Assembly: GCF_900605495.1 (NCBI RefSeq)
Contig: NZ_LR027601.1
Location: 333,417 to 397,416, forward strand
Source: Bacilliculturomica massiliensis
GTDB taxonomy: Bacteria; Bacillota; Clostridia; Peptostreptococcales; Anaerovoracaceae
Direction of reading: 5' to 3'
Length of the DNA stretch: 64,000 nt
Shown here: positions 25,879 to 36,078 of the stretch, piece after piece
Numbering within the stretch: position 1 is the first letter of the stretch
Layout of the letters: each line of letters opens with the position of its first letter
Translations under genes and position numbers: made by a program
Notes under the pieces: model-generated
Told to the model about the DNA's origin: nothing
The model's database searches: none
What the model saw: the letters and a program-made list of their open reading frames with translations, nothing else

Positions 25879-28800
25879 ATGAAAACAAAACGGAAAGCGT
25901 TGGCGATCCTGCTGACACTGTGCATGGTCCTGACCATGCTGCCGGCCACTGCGCTGGCGTCGGCGGGGGAAGGTCTGCTCGGGGAAACGCTGCCGGAGCC
26001 GGCCGTATGTACGATGACGGCGGACTGCGGGGCCGCGGAGCACGACGAGGGCTGCCTGAGTCAGGCGGGACCGGAGGGCATCGCGCCGCTGGATGGCGCA
26101 GCAGCCACGCCTGAGGCGATCACAACGACGCCAGAAGCAGTCACAACGACGCCGGAAGCAGTCGAAACGACGCCGGAACACGTCACGGTCACACCGGAAG
26201 GAATGAACGTTCCTGAGAACGACATGATTGACGGGCAGACCGCCGAAACGCTGAACGCAGTGTCCGACCAGGTGAATGACTTTGTCACCTTTTACATCGA
26301 CAAGGGGAACATCGTGCTGGGAGAAGGGACTGCCAGCGGATATGACATGGAAGGGAATCTGATTACCAGCGTCAGCGCCGTGGGATACCGGATCATGCAG
26401 AGCGCCGGTACGACGGCCGACCATACCATTACCGTAAACGACGGCCAACAGAATATTGTGTTAAAGGATGTCAATCTGGAATTTAACACCACAGCCACGG
26501 CGATCAACATTTCCTCCCTTCAGATCTTCGGGGGCGAGGCGACGGTGACGCTGGAAGGGCAAAATACGATGGTGAACAATACGGCGTATATGCCTGGAAT
26601 TTTGGTGAAAGAAAACGCCAAGCTGATCATTACGGCGGCGGACACAGAACAGAGTCTGACGGCCAGAGGAAATGGAACCGAAGCCAGCGGAATCGGTACA
26701 ATTCCCTATTATCCCGGCGTAACGAAAGAGTTTGGAATTCATGCAGGGACCATCGAGATTCAAAACGGCACGGTCACTGCATCCGGAAGCCGCCGCGGCG
26801 TGGGCATAGGCAGCGCATATGGCAGAGACGTGCAGGCGATCAAGATCAGCGGCGGCGTCGTCACCGCCCAGGGCGGCGAAAGAAATGCGCAATGGAACTC
26901 CGGAGTCGGGCTGGGAGCAGGACAGAACGCTATCGTCAGCGGCGGCATCGAGATCACCGGCGGAACGGTGTACGCCCGGGGCGGTTATTACGCCATCGGC
27001 ACGTATGAGTGTACCCCGTCTACGAACGTCTTGATAGATGTGCCCATTACCATCGACGGCGGTTCCATCGAGCTGACCGGCGCCGTAGGCTCCGCCCAGG
27101 ACTTGAAAAACAGCGGCGGCAGCGTCGTTTCCCGGACGCCGGTTCTGGTACAGTCTGAAGAAGGCAGTGCGCTGGCGAATACGGAAGTGACGCTGCACGA
27201 CGTCACAAACAACAAGACCTGGACTGCCCGGACAGACGGGAACGGGTATCTGTATCCCTATCTTCCGGAGGGAGAGACGATCTTCACGCTCGACGGAAGC
27301 GAGGTAGAGACAGCGATCACCGGCGGCGTCTCCAATGCTATCGGAGCAATCTGTACCTGCCAACAGGGAGACAATATCTATCTGGACACAGAGAGTCCCA
27401 TAACGGTGTACAAGAGTACGGAAGGTACAGACAGCGTCAGCGTTTCTCTGTCCGGCCGGATCGAACCGACAGCGGACTGCAAGCTGCAGATCCACAAAAT
27501 CCGCTATGAAGCGTCGGTCAAGACTCAGGGAGCTCCCGCTCCGAAGATCGAAGGGTCGGTCCTTACGGTATATGAGTGGGAGCAGTCCTACGAGATCACG
27601 GTAAAAGTGATCAACGGGCAGAATGCCGAGTGCTATGTGGAGAAGACCATTGCGGTAGCGACCGACAAAGTGGCAGGATTATTTTCCATCGCGGACGGTT
27701 CGATCACCGCAAAGCTGACCACAGAGCCGGCGATCGAAGAGGGAGGAGAGCCGACCCGGAATATCACTTACAGCCAGGGGGATCGCAGCGTTACGATACC
27801 GGAGAGTGAGAGATTTGTCATTGAGGGTGCAAGCAGCGCCAACACCATCGTCATAGAGAGCGGAAATCCCAATATCGTGCTGGACCAGGTGGCCATCAGC
27901 AGCGGAAATTCGCCCTCTATATGGATCAAAAGCGGCTGTCCCGTACTCTGGCTGAAGGGAGAAAACAGCCTGAATTCCACTCGGAAGACCTACGCCACGC
28001 TGCAGGTGGATGGCGGCGCGGGCGTGATCATCGACAGCGAAAAGGACGAAGCGGGAATGATCAACGGAAAGATCCCCTCCACGGAGCCGGTAAGCGGAGA
28101 GGCGCACGCGCTTCCGCAGACAAAGTATGCGGGAAGCCTGACCGTGGACACGACGAGTATATTGGGTTCAGGAAATTATGCGCCTGGGATCGGATCCTGC
28201 AAGGGCCAGGTGAAAAGTCAGGGAATGCAGATCGAAATACGGGGGGGCAGCGTCACTGCTTACGCCAGTAATGGCACGTATGGAGAAATTGGAACGGCCA
28301 TCGGTGTGGGCGGTGCGCCCACCACTTCCAATGCGACCTGCGCGGTGACCATCACAGGAGGCAACGTCTATACCGAGGCTAGATCCAAGGGATTCGGGAT
28401 CGGCAGCCGCAATGTGACCATCGACCTGACGGGAGGAACGATCTATTCCGTAGTGACGGTGGGAAACACCGGCGTTGATCGGGCTGCGGCCATTGGAGGG
28501 ACCAATAACGACATTACCATCGGAACCGTCGGCGATACGGAAAACAGCAGAGAACTGAACGTCGTAGGGATCGGGAAGCAGACAGCCAGCGGCATTGGCG
28601 GAGTCAATCCGAAGATCGCGATCCACTCCGGAAACGTCTACGCATATGGAGATGGGAATGGCGCGGCGATCGGAGGAAATTATGGCCAGCCTATCCGCGG
28701 CATAGAGATCACAGGCGGAGAGATCTGGACCAAGGGGGTTACCACTTCAATCGGAGTGAAGGGGACGTCAGGGGGACAGCCGACTACGGGAAAAGCACCC

Positions 28801-31329
28801 GTGGAGATCTCTGGCGGCAATGTCCACGCAGAGGGCTCTCTAGGATCAGATATCGTGGCCTCTTCGGCTGTGGTGACTGTGACGATCGGAAGCGGGGCGG
28901 CGCTGGACCTCACCGGCAGTGTAGGAGCGCCGCTGGTGAACAACAGCAGTGAGACGATCATCCAGGGAAATATATTGAACGATATCACAGTCAACGCCCC
29001 CACCCAGGTGACGGGCAGCTTGTCGGGATCCGTAACGGTCACATCCGGCGGAGCGCTTGACGTGGACGGAAGTATTAAGGAAGGAGAATCCAATCACGTA
29101 ACGGTGGAAAGCGGCGGTTCTCTTTCCGTGAGCGGCTCCGTCCAGACAGATGTGACAAACACTGGGGAAACGAACATCGGCGGCAATGTGGACGGCAATG
29201 TAACCAGTGAGAGCGGCAGCACCGTCATCGGCGGCAATGTGACGGGAGATCTGAACGCCACCGGCGGAAATATTGCCGTGGGCGGCGACGTAGGAGGCAA
29301 CAAGAATACAGAAGGGGCTGTGGAAGAATCAATCGCAGTAATTCGATTCGATGTGAACGACACGACCGGAACGGTCGCTGCCAGCGTCATCCGCAGAGCG
29401 GGAGATAATCGCCCCTTAGCTGAGGAAGAAATTCCGACACCGGAGAGGGAAAACTATCGCTTTGAAGGCTGGAACACCCGTATTGACGGCATGGGAACGC
29501 CGGTGACCGCGGGGATGGAGATCCGCGGCAACGTCACCGCCTACGCTCAGTGGGCCGTGATGGACGAATACAAACTGTCTGTGGCTCAGTCAAGGCTGAC
29601 AGACGGGACCATTGTGATCGGCAATGGCGCGGACAAGACAGAAGCGGTCAGGGAGTATGCGAAGAGCCTGATGGGATCATCCATGTTTATAGCCGAGGGC
29701 GGCGACATCTCCGTAACGGAAGCAGAGGCGGGTGTGTACGCCGTAACGCTGACGCTGAACGGACAGAGCGTGGTCAAGAATTTGAATATAACGTTCACGG
29801 AGACAGAAAAGACCACGGAGCAGTTTCTCGTCGAGGCGCTGGAAGCGCTTGACTCCATCGCAGCGGAGATCACCGGCGCGTACAGCGACATGGAGTTGGA
29901 TCTGATGACCAAAGCCGTGGACGAAGTTCTGAGAGGTACGGACTTTTATAAAATAACAGGAAGAACGATCGAGGTCGTCGGCGCAAGCGGCGCGTTCACC
30001 GTAACGCTGGGGCTGAAGGACCAGACCGGGACGAAAGAGATGCAGACCGTCATCACCCTGGCGACGCCTGAAACCGACGGGGAAAAGGCGGCCTACGCCA
30101 TCAAAGGCGTGGTGGACATTAAACTTACCTTTGATAAAGGGACCTCCGACGCGGATGTGGTCGCAGCGGCGAAAGCAAGTCTGAAGAACATGGTCACACC
30201 TTATGAAGGCGCAGATACGGAGATCACCGTCGTCCTCCTCAGTGGAATAGACCGTTACAGAGTTACGGCCAGTGTAGGCGGCGAGACCGTGTCGAAGGTG
30301 GTGCTTGTGACTCCGGTATACGAGGGGTATGAACCCGGCGAGCCTCTGGAAGGCCGCATCACAGGTAATACGGATGTGGTACTGAGCAACGACACGGAAA
30401 GAAACGGGACCACTTTGACCGTTGAACTCACGGGAACGCCTGCGGGGACGGTATCCTACCAGTGGCAGAAGAGGAGCGAAAGCGGCTGGATCAATGTGAA
30501 CGACGGCAGGAGCGGAACGCTGACGCTGTCCCTCCTGACCATGGCCGACGACGGCGCGCAGTATCAGTGCGTGGTGACCCACAAAGTGCCGGATACGCAG
30601 CCGGCTGTGGCGACCCTGACCGCGGCGGCGCTGACCGTGAAAAAAGGAGACTGGCCGGCACCGGATCTGACTGTCACCCGACCGGAAAATGAGAGCGGAA
30701 CAGGTAGCATCGCGGGCCTGACCACAGAGATGGAGCTCAGGCAGGGCGAAGGAGAGCAGGCCGGCGATTGGACGATGGTAAGCGAGAGCCAGGCTGCAAA
30801 TGGCATTACGGAGATTCCTTACGGAACCGTTTACCAGGCGCGCTACGCTGAGACAGATTATGTGAACGCCGGACCGGTGAAAACCATCCGGATGGCTGCG
30901 GGCGTTACGGTCAGCGGGCAGGTGAGCAGCAGCGGAGGAGAAAACGACCCCGTCATCGTGACGCTGAAACAGGAAGCTGCAGTGATTGCAAGCACGGCAG
31001 CCATCGAAGGCGCTTTTGGGTTTGAAGGCGTGGAATCGGGAAGCTATACCCTGGAAATCTCGAAAACGGGCCACGTTACGAAAGCCTTTGACCTTACGGT
31101 GACGGACGCGGAGATTTCAGATCTGGTATACGCCATCTATCTGATCGGCGACGTGAACGAGGATGGAAACGTGGATGGATCCGATATGCAGAGGCTGTAC
31201 AGCCACGTGAATAAATCCAATCTGCTTTCCGAATTGGCGGCGGGAGATATCAACGAGGATGGAAGCGTGGACGGTTCCGATATGCAGAGACTCTACAGCC
31301 ATCTCAATAAGAGCAATCCGCTTTTCTAG
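25879..31329 (+). CDS. Giant secreted surface protein with C-terminal dockerin
   Basis: The protein has 1816 residues. A signal peptide (about 1-30, KRKALAILLTLCMVLTMLPATALA) is followed by a TTPEAV-repeat linker. Long beta-helix-like repeats rich in ITGG and GIG turns then run from about 130 to 1150, including a GNVxG stretch. An InlB-type B repeat follows (about 1153-1226, YRFEGWNT), then several Ig-like modules. At the end are two dockerin calcium-loop repeats (DVNEDGNVDGSD and DINEDGSVDGSD). No LPXTG or SLH anchor is present, so display would need a cohesin partner, plausibly the next gene. GGGAGG precedes ATG 25879. Confidence 0.85.
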   Translation: MKTKRKALAILLTLCMVLTMLPATALASAGEGLLGETLPEPAVCTMTADCGAAEHDEGCLSQAGPEGIAPLDGAAATPEAITTTPEAVTTTPEAVETTPEHVTVTPEGMNVPENDMIDGQTAETLNAVSDQVNDFVTFYIDKGNIVLGEGTASGYDMEGNLITSVSAVGYRIMQSAGTTADHTITVNDGQQNIVLKDVNLEFNTTATAINISSLQIFGGEATVTLEGQNTMVNNTAYMPGILVKENAKLIITAADTEQSLTARGNGTEASGIGTIPYYPGVTKEFGIHAGTIEIQNGTVTASGSRRGVGIGSAYGRDVQAIKISGGVVTAQGGERNAQWNSGVGLGAGQNAIVSGGIEITGGTVYARGGYYAIGTYECTPSTNVLIDVPITIDGGSIELTGAVGSAQDLKNSGGSVVSRTPVLVQSEEGSALANTEVTLHDVTNNKTWTARTDGNGYLYPYLPEGETIFTLDGSEVETAITGGVSNAIGAICTCQQGDNIYLDTESPITVYKSTEGTDSVSVSLSGRIEPTADCKLQIHKIRYEASVKTQGAPAPKIEGSVLTVYEWEQSYEITVKVINGQNAECYVEKTIAVATDKVAGLFSIADGSITAKLTTEPAIEEGGEPTRNITYSQGDRSVTIPESERFVIEGASSANTIVIESGNPNIVLDQVAISSGNSPSIWIKSGCPVLWLKGENSLNSTRKTYATLQVDGGAGVIIDSEKDEAGMINGKIPSTEPVSGEAHALPQTKYAGSLTVDTTSILGSGNYAPGIGSCKGQVKSQGMQIEIRGGSVTAYASNGTYGEIGTAIGVGGAPTTSNATCAVTITGGNVYTEARSKGFGIGSRNVTIDLTGGTIYSVVTVGNTGVDRAAAIGGTNNDITIGTVGDTENSRELNVVGIGKQTASGIGGVNPKIAIHSGNVYAYGDGNGAAIGGNYGQPIRGIEITGGEIWTKGVTTSIGVKGTSGGQPTTGKAPVEISGGNVHAEGSLGSDIVASSAVVTVTIGSGAALDLTGSVGAPLVNNSSETIIQGNILNDITVNAPTQVTGSLSGSVTVTSGGALDVDGSIKEGESNHVTVESGGSLSVSGSVQTDVTNTGETNIGGNVDGNVTSESGSTVIGGNVTGDLNATGGNIAVGGDVGGNKNTEGAVEESIAVIRFDVNDTTGTVAASVIRRAGDNRPLAEEEIPTPERENYRFEGWNTRIDGMGTPVTAGMEIRGNVTAYAQWAVMDEYKLSVAQSRLTDGTIVIGNGADKTEAVREYAKSLMGSSMFIAEGGDISVTEAEAGVYAVTLTLNGQSVVKNLNITFTETEKTTEQFLVEALEALDSIAAEITGAYSDMELDLMTKAVDEVLRGTDFYKITGRTIEVVGASGAFTVTLGLKDQTGTKEMQTVITLATPETDGEKAAYAIKGVVDIKLTFDKGTSDADVVAAAKASLKNMVTPYEGADTEITVVLLSGIDRYRVTASVGGETVSKVVLVTPVYEGYEPGEPLEGRITGNTDVVLSNDTERNGTTLTVELTGTPAGTVSYQWQKRSESGWINVNDGRSGTLTLSLLTMADDGAQYQCVVTHKVPDTQPAVATLTAAALTVKKGDWPAPDLTVTRPENESGTGSIAGLTTEMELRQGEGEQAGDWTMVSESQAANGITEIPYGTVYQARYAETDYVNAGPVKTIRMAAGVTVSGQVSSSGGENDPVIVTLKQEAAVIASTAAIEGAFGFEGVESGSYTLEISKTGHVTKAFDLTVTDAEISDLVYAIYLIGDVNEDGNVDGSDMQRLYSHVNKSNLLSELAAGDINEDGSVDGSDMQRLYSHLNKSNPLF

Positions 31330-31372
31330 TCACATGACAATTTGAAACAGAGCGGTGACGATGCACAAGTAT

Positions 31373-31407
31373 GCAGGCGGCGCCGCGGGGAAGAAGGCGC
31401 CGCCTGC
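31373..31407 (+). terminator. 12-bp perfect GC stem after the dockerin gene
   Basis: GCAGGCGGCGCC pairs with GGCGCCGCCTGC over an 11-nt loop. There is no T tract, so it is a weak terminator candidate or an RNA stability element. Confidence 0.45.
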
Positions 31408-31481
31408 ACTGACAGCCCCTTCACGGGGATATTCAGGGAGGGGGGAGTTCTTTTACCGAAATAAGACGTTAAAGCTATGAA

Positions 31482-31515
31482 TGCCAAAGAGTGATGCGGA
31501 CGCAAGTCTTTGGCA
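31482..31515 (+). promoter_or_regulatory. Leader hairpin before the SLH protein gene
   Basis: TGCCAAAGA pairs with TCTTTGGCA over a 16-nt loop, ending 21 bp before the start codon. It does not match a riboswitch class I know. Confidence 0.4.
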
Positions 31516-31536
31516 GACAAATTAGGAGAACAGCAT

Positions 31537-34500
31537 ATGAAAAAATTATGTTCATGGATTTTGACATTTGCCATGCTGCTGTCACTTCTTGGCGTTCCGG
31601 TTTATGCCGATGAACCCCAGGTGATCCTGACGATCACGCCGGACGTGACAGAGGTAAAAGCAAATGTGGAGACGGAGATCACCTACACGGTGGCCGTAAA
31701 GATCGCAGACGAGTCGACCAAAGTAGCGATGGTACAATACTTTTTGGCCCCCCCTGCGGGAATGACCCTGGCGGAGGAATGGGATGCGAATCTGGAAGGA
31801 TTCTCTTATTGCGAAGCGGATCTGAAATATGATAAAAAAACAAATCCAAACGGGATATTTGAGACGGTCTTCGAATATACCCCTGCTTCCAAATACTTTT
31901 TAGGAGTAGGAGGAACCGAGACACGAAACCTTCATTACGACGCAGAACTTTTCAAAATCAAGGCAAAGATCAACTCGGCTACGCCGGGATCGATCGTTTT
32001 AGGTGTTGACCCCAACGAGATCACTAAGTTTGGCGGTCACACCGGCAATGCGGACGATGTCTTTACTTATGCCGTTGAAACCACGCCGGTTATGATCTAT
32101 TCCGAGATCGCCGGAGAGCAGGCGGTGAATATCACTGCGCCGGTAAAGGGAGCGGAGCCCCAGACTAGCGTCAGTGGATCGGGCTACGAGGGTACGATCT
32201 CCTGGAGCGGCAACCCTGCAAGCTTTGCGGGCGACACCGCCTATACCGCCAGCGTCACGCTGACTGCGGGGGATGGATACCGCTTTACCTCAGACGCCAC
32301 AGTGACCGTGGAGGGCGCAGAGGCTGTGAAAGATATAAAGGTGGCGTCCAATGGCGCGTCGCTTTCCTTTACGGCGGCTTTTCCAAAGACGGCGGGCAAG
32401 GATCAGCCCACCTGTACAGCTCCCACAGGGCTGACGGCCACCTACGGCCAGACTCTGAGCGAGATCACCCTGACTAACCCCGCAGGGAACACCGATGGAA
32501 CCTGGAGCTGGGCGGACGGCGCCCAGAACGTGGGCAACGTGGGAAGCAACACATTTAAGGCCACCTTTACGCCCACTGACGATGCAAATTATGCCACGGT
32601 TTCCAACATCGACGTGTCGGTTACAGTGAGCCCGAAGAATATCGGCAACGTGACCGTGGCTGCCATCTCCGATCAGGAGTACACGGGAAGCCAGCTGACC
32701 CCGGCCGTCACCGTCACCGGAGACGATGGGAAGCTGACTGCCAATGATTATACACTGGAGTACGGCACGAACATCAATAAGGGGACCGGAACCGTTACGG
32801 TCAAAGCCAAATCGGGTGGGAACTATACCTTTACCGACGTGACCGCCAACTTCAATATCGTGGGCAAGGCTACCACCATCTCCATCAGCGGCAGTCTGGA
32901 TACCGCTTACGGCACGGCGATAGACACCCAGAAGGTCACGGTAACGAAGACCGAGGGCAGCACCGGAGCGGTGACCTACAAATACTACATTGACGAGGCC
33001 TGCACACAGGGCGAGACGGAAACGGCGCCCACTGACGCAGGAACCTATTGGATCAAGGCCTTCCTGGCGGCGGACGAGAACTTCGGCGCTTCCAGCAGCA
33101 ACGGGCTGAAATTTACCATCAGCCAAAAGGACCTGACCGTCACGGCAAAGGCGAAGACCATCGCCTACGGCGACGCGCCGGCCAATGACGGCGTGGAGTA
33201 CGAGGGCTTTGTCAACGGCGATAACGCAGGAAGTCTGAGCGGAACGCTGGATTATGACTATACCTACACCCAGTACGGGAATGTGGGAAGCTACGATATT
33301 ACGCCCAAGGGCTTGACTTCAGATAACTACGCCATCAGCTTTAAGTCCGGCGCGCTGACCGTGGAGCAGAAGGAAGTGGGCCTGAGCTGGCAGAACCATA
33401 CGGGACGGACCTTCGGCGACGGAAAGACCGTCGCGGCGGAAGCCACGGGGACCGTCAACAGCGACACGGTGAAGGTTACCGTGAGCGGAGGCGCCGAGAC
33501 CGCCGTAGGAGGACCTTACACCGCGGAAGCAACGAGCCTGACCGGAGCCAAGGCGGCGAACTACAAGCTGCCCGCCACCGTTACCCAGACCTATTCCATT
33601 GACAAGGGAACCCATGCAGACGGCACGGCTTCTGTCGTAGTGAAATACAGCGATACGGCGGAACAGACCGTGGATCTGAGCAAATTCATCCCCGGGGACT
33701 GCGGCGAGATCAGCGAGATCGCCGTGGCGGAGACGACAGATGGAAGTAACATCATCGCCGCAAGCAGCGGAGACGCGGCGGCAAAGACCGCCAAATTCAC
33801 ACTGGAATCCGAGCTGGCGGCAGGCGGAGCCACCGCCACGCTGACAGCCACGGTAAAGACGGCGAACTATGACGACTTTACCGTCGTGATCACAGTGAAT
33901 ACTACAGACAAAGACATCCCCACCGTGACGGCGGAGGACATCACCGTGACGTACAGCGGAGAAGCGGTAAGCGACGCCCAGATCAAGGGTACGGCATCTG
34001 TGGATGGAAGCTGGAGCTTCAAGGAGGGTCAGTCCATGACCGCCGCAGCGGACAGCGGAGCGAAGACCGTTGTGTTTACGCCGGCGGACGACAGCGCATA
34101 TGAAACCGTAGAGACGACCATCACAGTGACCATCAAGAAGGCTGTGCCCACGGGAAAGCCGGGCTACACGGCCATCAATGCTGCCGGAAAGACTCTGGCG
34201 GATGCGGCTCTGACCGTGGGGACCATCACGCCGTCGAACGGCGCTATCAGCTGGGATCTGGGCGCTGATCAGGCCGTAACTGCCAACACGGCTTACGGCT
34301 GGACCTACGTGCCGGCAGATGCAGCCAATTACGAGGATCTGAAGGGAACCATCACACCTTACGTCACCTCCAGCGGCAACGGCGGAAGCCATGGCGGCAG
34401 CGGCGGCGGAGGAGGCGGCGGCTCCACGACGACGGATACCAAGACGGATATCGAAAAAGACCTTTCCTCCAGCGGAACCGCCACCATCGGCAGTGCGGAT

Positions 34501-35493
34501 CTGGCCAAGGCCAAATCGCTGAAGCTGGAAAACAAGGAGATCGCCATCCAGCTGGATCAGAGAGCCATTACGGCAGTGGGAACCACCTCCAGCCTGGAGA
34601 TCAAGGCAGTGAAGGCAGGAGCCGACGCGGCCAAGGCGTTGAAAGAAGACAGCGCGGCGCTCATAGGCGGCCGTCCGGTCTTTGAGATCACGGCCAAATA
34701 CGGCGGCAAGACAGTGACCGACTTCGGAAAGGGAACGATTCAGATCAGCATCGTCTACACGCCGGCAGAAGGAGAAAAGACCGCCGGACTGGGCCTGTAC
34801 TATCTCAACGGCGAGAAGGCGGAGCGGGTCAGCGGTTCGTACTACGACGAGAAGACGAAAGCCGTCGTGGGAGAGACAGATCACCTGTCCCTGTACGCGG
34901 TAGGCTACGACGAGACCCAGGCCATGAACGTGTTCGCTGATGTGAAGGCGGACGACTGGTTCCGGACTGCAGTGTACGATCTGTACAACAAGAATATCCT
35001 GTCGGGCAAGACGAAGACCACCTTCGCGCCTCAGGACAACGTGACCAGAGCAGAGTTTGCCACCATCCTGGCCAAGGCGGCGGGAGCCGATCTGACGGGA
35101 GAGGCGAAGCAGGTCTTCGGCGACGTGGCGGCAGACGCCTGGTATGCGGGAGCCGCAGCCTGGGCCAATGAAGCGGGAGTGGCTTCGGGAACCGGAAACG
35201 GAAACTTCAGCCCGGAGGCCAATATCACGAGACAGGACATGGCGGTGATGCTGACGAAGTACATCAGCAGCGTGGCAAAGAAAGAACTCGAAGTGAAGAA
35301 CGAAGCCGTGACCTTCACGGACAGCGCTTCCATCGCGGAATACGCGGAGGAAGCGGTGAAAACCATGCAGACCGGCGGAATCATCAGCGGAGTGAAGGCG
35401 GCGGACGGAAGCTACAGCTTCAAGCCGACGGCCAACGCCACGAGAGCGGAAGCGGCCTCCATGGTCAGCGGCCTGTTGAACGCGCTGCAGTAA
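31537..35493 (+). CDS. S-layer-homology-anchored surface protein with cohesin-like N-terminal domain
   Basis: The protein has 1318 residues with a signal peptide (about 1-24). A domain at about 25-190 has the features of a cohesin: ITPDVTEVKANVETEITYTV opening, APPAGMTL turn, and a late DAELFKIKAKI strand. It is followed by many Ig-like/MBG-type repeats (about 190-945) and a Gly/Ser linker (about 947-963). Near the end are three SLH domains (about 1130-1318, TRAEFATILAK, TRQDMAVMLTK, TRAEAASMVSG) that bind cell-wall polymer. AGGAGAAC precedes ATG 31537. It probably displays the upstream dockerin protein; the cohesin call is by eye. Confidence 0.85.
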   Translation: MKKLCSWILTFAMLLSLLGVPVYADEPQVILTITPDVTEVKANVETEITYTVAVKIADESTKVAMVQYFLAPPAGMTLAEEWDANLEGFSYCEADLKYDKKTNPNGIFETVFEYTPASKYFLGVGGTETRNLHYDAELFKIKAKINSATPGSIVLGVDPNEITKFGGHTGNADDVFTYAVETTPVMIYSEIAGEQAVNITAPVKGAEPQTSVSGSGYEGTISWSGNPASFAGDTAYTASVTLTAGDGYRFTSDATVTVEGAEAVKDIKVASNGASLSFTAAFPKTAGKDQPTCTAPTGLTATYGQTLSEITLTNPAGNTDGTWSWADGAQNVGNVGSNTFKATFTPTDDANYATVSNIDVSVTVSPKNIGNVTVAAISDQEYTGSQLTPAVTVTGDDGKLTANDYTLEYGTNINKGTGTVTVKAKSGGNYTFTDVTANFNIVGKATTISISGSLDTAYGTAIDTQKVTVTKTEGSTGAVTYKYYIDEACTQGETETAPTDAGTYWIKAFLAADENFGASSSNGLKFTISQKDLTVTAKAKTIAYGDAPANDGVEYEGFVNGDNAGSLSGTLDYDYTYTQYGNVGSYDITPKGLTSDNYAISFKSGALTVEQKEVGLSWQNHTGRTFGDGKTVAAEATGTVNSDTVKVTVSGGAETAVGGPYTAEATSLTGAKAANYKLPATVTQTYSIDKGTHADGTASVVVKYSDTAEQTVDLSKFIPGDCGEISEIAVAETTDGSNIIAASSGDAAAKTAKFTLESELAAGGATATLTATVKTANYDDFTVVITVNTTDKDIPTVTAEDITVTYSGEAVSDAQIKGTASVDGSWSFKEGQSMTAAADSGAKTVVFTPADDSAYETVETTITVTIKKAVPTGKPGYTAINAAGKTLADAALTVGTITPSNGAISWDLGADQAVTANTAYGWTYVPADAANYEDLKGTITPYVTSSGNGGSHGGSGGGGGGGSTTTDTKTDIEKDLSSSGTATIGSADLAKAKSLKLENKEIAIQLDQRAITAVGTTSSLEIKAVKAGADAAKALKEDSAALIGGRPVFEITAKYGGKTVTDFGKGTIQISIVYTPAEGEKTAGLGLYYLNGEKAERVSGSYYDEKTKAVVGETDHLSLYAVGYDETQAMNVFADVKADDWFRTAVYDLYNKNILSGKTKTTFAPQDNVTRAEFATILAKAAGADLTGEAKQVFGDVAADAWYAGAAAWANEAGVASGTGNGNFSPEANITRQDMAVMLTKYISSVAKKELEVKNEAVTFTDSASIAEYAEEAVKTMQTGGIISGVKAADGSYSFKPTANATRAEAASMVSGLLNALQ

Positions 35494-35515
35494 GGAACCA
35501 TTGCTTGCGTTTCCC

Positions 35516-35779
35516 ATTGATATAGCTTTGTGCCCCAGTCCGCCGGAAAGCCGGCGGGCCGGGGCGCGAAGCACAAATTCCATAGTACATACGAAGTAGT
35601 GCATACCAAACAGAAGCGTATACGGCTGTCCACACCGGCCTATACATAAATCTGGTATGGCGCCCCACCGTCATACCGGGTGATCCCGGTGACCGCCGGG
35701 ATCACCGTTTTTCCCGCGGCAGCCGCCGCGGGATTACTTCAGGCGGCCTCCGAGCTGGGGAAGGCTTGGAGGTCGTTTT
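35516..35779 (+). ncRNA. Candidate structured RNA, tandem copy A
   Basis: The element begins ATTGATATAGCTTTG. Helices: 35530-35536/35561-35567 enclosing CCGCCGG-AAAG-CCGGCGG, then 35618-35645 with loop TCCACAC. Next are 35654-35662/35669-35677, a perfect 11-bp stem 35679-35689/35696-35706, and 35712-35720/35725-35733. A terminator-type stem 35744-35775 ends in GTTTTA. All have counterparts in copy B exactly 300 bp away. There is no coding potential, and I recognise no known RNA family. Confidence 0.7.
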
Positions 35780-35815
35780 AGAACGGGAACTTCCGTTCAC
35801 AACGCTGCTTTTTCC

Positions 35816-36069
35816 ATTGATATAGCTTTGCGCCAAGACCCGCCGGAAAGCCGGCGGGCAGGGTGCGAGGCAGTAACCCCAACAGTACAGGCCAGACAGA
35901 AGCGTATAGAGCTGTCCACATCAGCCTATACATAAATCGGTATGGCGACCTACACGTCATACCGTGGTATTCCCGGAAACCGCCGGAAATACCGCTTTTA
36001 CCGCGGCGGTCGCCGCGGGATCACACTTCAGGCGGTCTCCGAGCCGGAAAAGGCTCGGGGCCGTTTTTT
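35816..36069 (+). ncRNA. Candidate structured RNA, tandem copy B
   Basis: It has the same seven helices as copy A, with compensatory changes. The fifth helix is GGTATT/AATACC here against GGTGAT/ATCACC in copy A. The first outer helix is GCGCC/GGTGC against GTGCCCC/GGGGCGC. The tip loop TCCACAT, the AAAG loop and the ACCG loop end are conserved. It closes with a strong terminator stem (36033-36063) and six T. The spacer between copies is about 37 bp. Confidence 0.7.
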
Positions 36070-36078
36070 CGTTATCAG

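Noticed and set aside
31440..31536. Cyclic-di-GMP riboswitch before the SLH protein gene
   Set aside because: A GGACGCAA string is present, but the rest of the GEMM-I or GEMM-II consensus is not; only a simple hairpin is supported.
35465..35960. Similar minus-strand peptides (MYR..WTA.YASVW) in both halves of the tandem element
   Set aside because: The similarity follows from the DNA repeat. Frames diverge after about 25 codons, there is no ribosome site, and conserved pairing explains the conservation better.
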